Assembly (NCBI GenBank): GCA_964556115.1
Contig: CAZKVC010000006.1
Span: 133,114-197,113 of the forward strand
Reading direction: 5' to 3'
From: Parvularcula sp964556115
Lineage (GTDB): Bacteria; Pseudomonadota; Alphaproteobacteria; Caulobacterales; Parvularculaceae
Length of the DNA: 64,000 nt
Part shown: positions 60,374 to 64,000 of the stretch, in pieces
Layout of the letters: each line of letters starts with the position of its first letter
How positions within the stretch are numbered: the first letter of the stretch is position 1
Translations under genes and position numbers: made by a program
The notes under the pieces: model-generated
The model's database searches: none
What the model saw: only the letters and a program-made list of their open reading frames with translations
What the model was told of the DNA's origin: nothing

Positions 60374-60997
60374 TCAGTGAAGCTCAGCCGTCCAGCCCGG
60401 CGAGACCGTGGGCATGGTCAGGCTACGGCCCGGATCGACGTCACGCGGCGGCAGCAGTTTCACCGACCTGGTCCCCTCCGGAAGCAGGAGCCGGACCGTG
60501 AAGGGCCGCTCTGCCCCCGGCAAGAGGTCGTTGCCGCCGAGCCGCAGGGGCTCTTCGATGGCGACCCGGCTGCCCGCGAGCTGAAGCAGGACCTCCGGCT
60601 CCATGCGGCGATCGCCGATATTGCGGAGGGTTCCGGTGATCTCCAGCGCGGCGCCTTCGCTCGACTGCACATGGCGCGAGACGATGTCGCCGAGAGCGAG
60701 AGGAGCAGGCGGCGCCGGCCGAAGCTCGGGCGCCTTCAGGGTCTCGAAGGCGACATAACCGATGCTGGCCGCAGCCAGCGCGAAGGACCAGCCGAGAAGC
60801 AGCCCGCCGAAAAGGTTCTTCCTGCGCCTGGGCAAGCCGTAACCGCGCGGCAGATGGGCCTTTTCGAGCTGGGCGAGGAGTTCGTTAGCGGGGGAGCGCA
60901 TGCCCGCCTCACGCTGCGGCTCCTTGACGATGCGGGGACGCGGACGCGCTCTGGGCGTCTCGAACCAATCGGCTTCGCGTCTTGCGGGAAGAGTCAT
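60374..60997 (-). CDS. One-helix inner-membrane protein with periplasmic DUF3426-like domain
   Basis: 207 aa. A basic cytosolic N-terminus (1-62) leads into a single helix (about 63-83, LFGGLLLGWSFALAAASIGYVAF). A beta-type periplasmic domain with ISRHVQSSEGAALEITGTLRNIGDRRMEPEVLLQL then PFTVRLLLPEG follows, as in DUF3426/FxLYD proteins. Members often carry an N-terminal zinc ribbon next to ftsE, but it is absent here. It diverges from ftsE, with 35 nt between the starts. Confidence 0.7.
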   Translation of the reverse strand: MTLPARREADWFETPRARPRPRIVKEPQREAGMRSPANELLAQLEKAHLPRGYGLPRRRKNLFGGLLLGWSFALAAASIGYVAFETLKAPELRPAPPAPLALGDIVSRHVQSSEGAALEITGTLRNIGDRRMEPEVLLQLAGSRVAIEEPLRLGGNDLLPGAERPFTVRLLLPEGTRSVKLLPPRDVDPGRSLTMPTVSPGWTAELH

Positions 60998-61032
60998 TGC
61001 ACTTCACCTCCGGAACAGGGCAAACCGGGCTC

Positions 61033-61770
61033 ATGACGACCGCCGAGGACACCGACACCATCGTTCGATTCGACGATGTGCATCTGACCTATGACGGTGC
61101 CCGCGAAGTTCTTCGCGGCACGGCCTTCAGCATGCGCACGGGTGATTTTCGATTCCTGACCGGACCTTCCGGCGCGGGCAAGACCAGTCTTCTGAAGCTG
61201 ATCTACGCCGCGCACCGTCCCACGGACGGAAAGGTCGAGATCTTCGGTCGGGATATCGCCGAAATGGGCAATGCCGATTTTCCGAAACTGCGTCGCCGGA
61301 TCGGCGTCGTGTTTCAGGAATTCCGCCTTCTGGACCATCTCACCGCCTTCGAAAATGTGGCGCTTCCGATGCGCGTTCTCGGCATCAGTCCGTCCGTTTA
61401 CCGTGATGACGTTGTCGAACTCTTAAGCTGGGTGGGCCTCGGCCACCGCATAGATGCGCCGCCTACGGTTCTTTCCGGCGGCGAGAAGCAGCGCGTGGCG
61501 CTTGCCCGGGCACTGGTCTCCAAGCCCGACCTCATCCTCGCCGACGAGCCGACGGGGAATGTCGACCCGGTGATGGGCGAGAAAATCATGCGCCTCCTTC
61601 TCGAGCTGAACCGGCTCGGTACGGCGGTGGTGGTGGCGACCCACGACCTGGCGCTGGTCCGCGGGCTGCGCCAGAACATCCTGCGCCTCAAGGATGGCCA
61701 GGTGACCCTTCACGGCCCGATCGGCGAAAATGTCGAATCGGCACCGAACCGTCCGGAGGCCGCCCAATGA
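61033..61770 (+). CDS. ftsE: Cell division ATP-binding protein FtsE
   Basis: 245-aa ABC ATPase that with FtsX activates septal peptidoglycan hydrolases through periplasmic partners. Walker A is GPSGAGKTS (44-52), the ABC signature LSGGEKQR is at about 145-152, and Walker B LILADEPTGNVDP at about 164-176, followed by the switch His in VATHDLA. The sequence VFQEFRLLDHLTAFENVALPM is FtsE-like. Starts at ATG 61033. Its stop overlaps ftsX by 4 nt. Confidence 0.93.
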   Translation: MTTAEDTDTIVRFDDVHLTYDGAREVLRGTAFSMRTGDFRFLTGPSGAGKTSLLKLIYAAHRPTDGKVEIFGRDIAEMGNADFPKLRRRIGVVFQEFRLLDHLTAFENVALPMRVLGISPSVYRDDVVELLSWVGLGHRIDAPPTVLSGGEKQRVALARALVSKPDLILADEPTGNVDPVMGEKIMRLLLELNRLGTAVVVATHDLALVRGLRQNILRLKDGQVTLHGPIGENVESAPNRPEAAQ

Positions 61771-62675
61771 GCCAGACCGACACGCCAGCATCCGCGCGCG
61801 GCGGCGGCGCGCCGATCCTTCCCGAAAGCGGGGTCAGCGGCTTTTCGCTGGCCATCGTCATCGGCGTCCTGGCCTTCCTGGCGGGGATCGCGCTGACGGG
61901 CTTCTTTGCCGTCGACGCCGCCGTGCGCGGATGGTCGGGCGAGCTGACCGGCACCATCACCGTTCAGGTCCGGGGAATGACGCCCGAGGAGATCGACACT
62001 GCAGCCGGCGAAGCCGAGGCCGTCCTGCGGGAGGTTGAAGGCCTGAGCGATGTGGCAAGGGTGCCGGAGGCCGAGGCAAAGCGCCTGATCGAGCCCTGGA
62101 TCGGCAGCGGCAACCTGCCCGATGACCTGCCCCTGCCCGTCCTGATCACGGCCGATGTCACCCCCGAACGCCGCGCCGATCTGGGGCCCCTGCGCGCCGA
62201 GCTGGCCGAACGGGTCCCGGCGGCGAGCCTCAACGATCATGGTGCCTGGACGGATCAGCTTGTCAAAAGTGCCCGGCGCCTGCGGGGGCTGGCCTTCGTC
62301 GCTTTCGTGCTGGTGATCCTCGCGGCGTCGAGCGTCATCGTCTTCGCCGCAAGAGCGGGCCTGGCGGCCCACCGGAACATCGTGGAAGTGCTGCACCTCG
62401 TCGGGGCGACGGACAGCTTCATCGCCCGGCAGATCGGGCGGCGCTACCTGCTCCTGGGACTTCTGGGCGGCGCAGGAGGAGCGACGGGTGCGGTCATCGC
62501 CACCAAGTTCCTGGCGGTCATCACCGACGATGCCGGCGGGTTCCTCCCCGCCTTCTCGATCAATGCGAAGACCGCCGCCTGGATGCTGGTGATACCGATC
62601 CTTCTCGGCGGGCTCTCGACCATCGCCGCAAGGATCGCCGTCATCCAGACCCTGCGCGGCGACAGCTACGTCTGA
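61767..62675 (+). CDS. ftsX: Cell division protein FtsX
   Basis: 302-aa inner-membrane protein with four helices (about 27-50, 174-198, 223-250, 268-292). The periplasmic loop after helix 1 (GTITVQVRGMTPEEIDTAAGEAEAVLREV...) is the partner-binding domain. The cytosolic NIVEVLHLVGATDSFIARQIGRRYLLLG is typical of FtsX. It ends convergent with msrA, 3 nt apart. No murein hydrolase partner gene is in the window. Confidence 0.92.
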   Translation: MSQTDTPASARGGGAPILPESGVSGFSLAIVIGVLAFLAGIALTGFFAVDAAVRGWSGELTGTITVQVRGMTPEEIDTAAGEAEAVLREVEGLSDVARVPEAEAKRLIEPWIGSGNLPDDLPLPVLITADVTPERRADLGPLRAELAERVPAASLNDHGAWTDQLVKSARRLRGLAFVAFVLVILAASSVIVFAARAGLAAHRNIVEVLHLVGATDSFIARQIGRRYLLLGLLGGAGGATGAVIATKFLAVITDDAGGFLPAFSINAKTAAWMLVIPILLGGLSTIAARIAVIQTLRGDSYV

Positions 62676-62678
62676 AGG

Positions 62679-63197
62679 CTACGCGGCCGCCTCATCGAGG
62701 GTCCAGTCCGGCCTGACATAGTGGCAGGTGTAGCCGCTGGGGTATTTCTGCAGATAGTCCTGATGGAAATCCTCCGCCTCATAGAACTGGCCTGCCGGCG
62801 CGAGCTCGGTCACCACCGAACCCGGCCACCTTCCCGACGCCTCAACCGCGGCGATGACCTTTTCGGCAGTCTCTTTCTGCTCTTCGTCCTGATACCAGAT
62901 GGCTGAGCGGTACTGGCTGCCCCGGTCGTTGCCCTGGCGGTCCTTGGTGGTCGGATCGTGGATCTGGAAGAACCAGCGCAGGAGCTTCTCATAGCTCATC
63001 ACCGACGGATCGTAGACGATCTCGATCGCCTCCGCATGACCGGTCGTTCCGGTCTTCACGTCGTTATAGGTGGGGTTCTCAAGCTGTCCGCCCGTATAGC
63101 CGACCCGGGTCGAATGAACGCCCGGCTGATGGCGAATCAGCTCCTCCATTCCCCAAAAACATCCTCCAGCCAGCAAAGCCGTCTGTTTTTCGGTCAT
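62679..63197 (-). CDS. msrA: Peptide methionine sulfoxide reductase MsrA
   Basis: 172-aa repair enzyme for methionine-S-sulfoxide. The catalytic Cys13 is in GGCFWGMEE. GYTGG (34-38), NPTYNDVKTGTTGHAEA and the conserved FFQIHDPTT follow. An excellent AAGGAGGT ribosome site sits 5 nt before the ATG. Only one other cysteine (Cys159) is near the end, so recycling may use that C-terminal Cys. It is transcribed leftward from the region that also serves the next gene, with a CtrA-like site 35 nt upstream. Confidence 0.95.
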   Translation of the reverse strand: MTEKQTALLAGGCFWGMEELIRHQPGVHSTRVGYTGGQLENPTYNDVKTGTTGHAEAIEIVYDPSVMSYEKLLRWFFQIHDPTTKDRQGNDRGSQYRSAIWYQDEEQKETAEKVIAAVEASGRWPGSVVTELAPAGQFYEAEDFHQDYLQKYPSGYTCHYVRPDWTLDEAAA

Positions 63198-63231
63198 GGT
63201 TTACCTCCTTTGTGAACCAGCGATGTAAAGG

Positions 63232-63246
63232 TTACCCTTGCCTTAA
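63232..63246. promoter_or_regulatory. CtrA-like site TTAC-N7-TTAA between msrA and an unknown gene
   Basis: TTAC (63232-63235), 7 nt, TTAA (63243-63246), in the divergent space of msrA (35 nt upstream) and the gene at 63309. It has one mismatch from the CtrA consensus, and chance occurrence is likely enough to keep this tentative. Confidence 0.3.
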
Positions 63247-63308
63247 CAACGTTTCCCGGGAACAATTTGCATGTCCTGTTTGTCAGGATCGCCAGGGAGG
63301 ATGGCGCA

Positions 63309-63779
63309 ATGGTGCAACGTTCAGATTTTCAGGCGGCCGCGCTTTACTGGTCGGCGGGCAGCTACGCGGCCTCGTCGCTGATCGGCGATGTCGGGCTGAG
63401 CATTCCCGAAATCGTCGACACAGCCACCGGCCTCGTCCAGCAATATGTGCCCATCCCTGATATTTCCGGTCCCAGCGCCGAGGACAAGGCGCGCGGGGTC
63501 ATTACCTATCTGACGGACGGCGCACTCGCGGCCGGCGCGATCGGTGCCGCCTTCTGGAAGCGCATTCAGCTCGTCGGTCTTGCCATCGTCGCTGCCCTTT
63601 CCGGACACGGCCTCAGCGAAGCCGTGCAGGCGGTGGAAGCTTACGACAGCGCAGATCAGGCGGCGGTGATGCTCCAAAGCCTTGCTCTCGGCGTCTCCAC
63701 CTGGGGTCTTGGCGGCATGGCGTCGGGCAGGCTGGGCCGCATCATGGGCCGAGGCCGCTCACAGACCTATTCGGTCTAG
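63309..63779 (+). CDS. Uncharacterised 156-aa protein with small-residue hydrophobic helices
   Basis: I do not recognise this protein. Three hydrophobic or Ala/Gly-rich stretches (about 10-27, 74-98, 120-142) and a Gly-rich basic end (GGMASGRLGRIMGRGRSQ) suggest a membrane-associated protein. There is no signal peptide of the usual form. The ATG at 63309 is chosen because the preceding AGGGAGGATGGCGC holds a good ribosome site (GGGAGG). It is divergent from msrA and lies just before tRNA-Val. Confidence 0.6.
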   Translation: MVQRSDFQAAALYWSAGSYAASSLIGDVGLSIPEIVDTATGLVQQYVPIPDISGPSAEDKARGVITYLTDGALAAGAIGAAFWKRIQLVGLAIVAALSGHGLSEAVQAVEAYDSADQAAVMLQSLALGVSTWGLGGMASGRLGRIMGRGRSQTYSV

Positions 63780-63860
63780 GGGCGAAGCGGGTCTTGAGAG
63801 AAAGAAACGCCGCCGCGATGCTGGCCAAGCCAAGAGGGTTGGTTTAGACGCCTCATTCCC

Positions 63861-63936
63861 GCGCGGTTAGCTCAGTTGGTAGAGCGCCTCGTTTACACCG
63901 AGGATGTCGGGAGTTCGAGCCTCTCACCGCGCACCA
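63861..63936 (+). tRNA. tRNA-Val (TAC)
   Basis: 76 nt. GCGCGGT (63861-63867) pairs with ACCGCGC (63926-63932), then A and encoded CCA. Anticodon loop TTTACAC gives TAC. Beyond it (63937-64000) I see no further gene. Confidence 0.97.
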
Positions 63937-64000
63937 TTCTTGATCTCACGGGCCGCGGGCCCTCCGATGGGGCGGCCTGACCGGCCGAAGCGCCGTCGCG

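Noticed and set aside
1..64000. CRISPR array, insertion sequence, prophage or integrative element
   Set aside because: I saw no regular direct repeats, no transposase or integrase and no phage gene. The tRNA genes are not flanked by a duplicated 3' end that I could see.

Overview
The window is GC-rich, densely coding chromosomal DNA from an alphaproteobacterium. Lineage markers include a PopZ-type polar organiser, a TIGR02302-family protein beside ftsEX, a DUF4170 protein, a VPLPA-CTERM exosortase substrate, a split glycine decarboxylase behind a tandem glycine riboswitch, and a candidate speF-type leader before ornithine decarboxylase. I would guess a marine Parvularcula/Hyphomonas-like group, but the sequence does not prove the genus. 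I see no prophage, insertion sequence, CRISPR array or plasmid gene.

Layout. 1-2030: polyamine operon (ornithine decarboxylase, speD, 5' part of speE), leftward, behind a structured leader. 2129-5390: PhoD-like phosphatase, PopZ-like protein and a PCMT-like methyltransferase. 5546-12128: tRNA-Cys, a complete tripartite RND efflux operon with a terminator, tRNA-Asn and tRNA-Thr. 12163-18216: sugar-related enzymes (AGE-type epimerase, ugd, rfbD), a saccharopine-dehydrogenase-like oxidoreductase and der. 18298-19329: a secreted HExxH metallopeptidase candidate. 19377-27356: a ten-gene Mrp-type cation/proton antiporter operon in which all nine gene junctions overlap by 1 or 4 nt.

27550-33822: a small lipoprotein, a PD40 propeller protein, and the glycine cleavage operon gcvT-gcvH-(two tiny membrane proteins)-gcvPA-gcvPB under a tandem glycine riboswitch. 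33823-42543: pmbA, an inositol-phosphatase-family enzyme, DUF4170, a peroxiredoxin, a YqgE protein, a membrane protein with a degenerate EAL-like domain, thrC and a paraoxonase-like protein. 42590-48076: BrkB-like protein, rpmE, MATE transporter, ccmCDE and an MFS transporter. 48128-52913: a UDP-sulfoquinovose-synthase-like enzyme beside an exopolysaccharide-initiating sugar transferase, then cysQ-queG. 52942-57932: VPLPA-CTERM protein, two-helix ion channel, infC with an apparent ATC start, GT9 and GT4 glycosyltransferases, and an alpha/beta hydrolase. 57980-63936: TIGR02302 protein, a one-helix periplasmic protein, ftsE-ftsX, msrA, an unknown protein and tRNA-Val.

The strongest leads are the Mrp-type operon (three D-like subunits, a free-standing MrpA C-terminal module, and a MrpC with a long His-rich outside loop), two uncharacterised glycine-rich miniproteins inside the riboswitch-controlled glycine operon, the non-ATG start of infC, and the candidate polyamine-operon leader. 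Most of the window is otherwise ordinary housekeeping.
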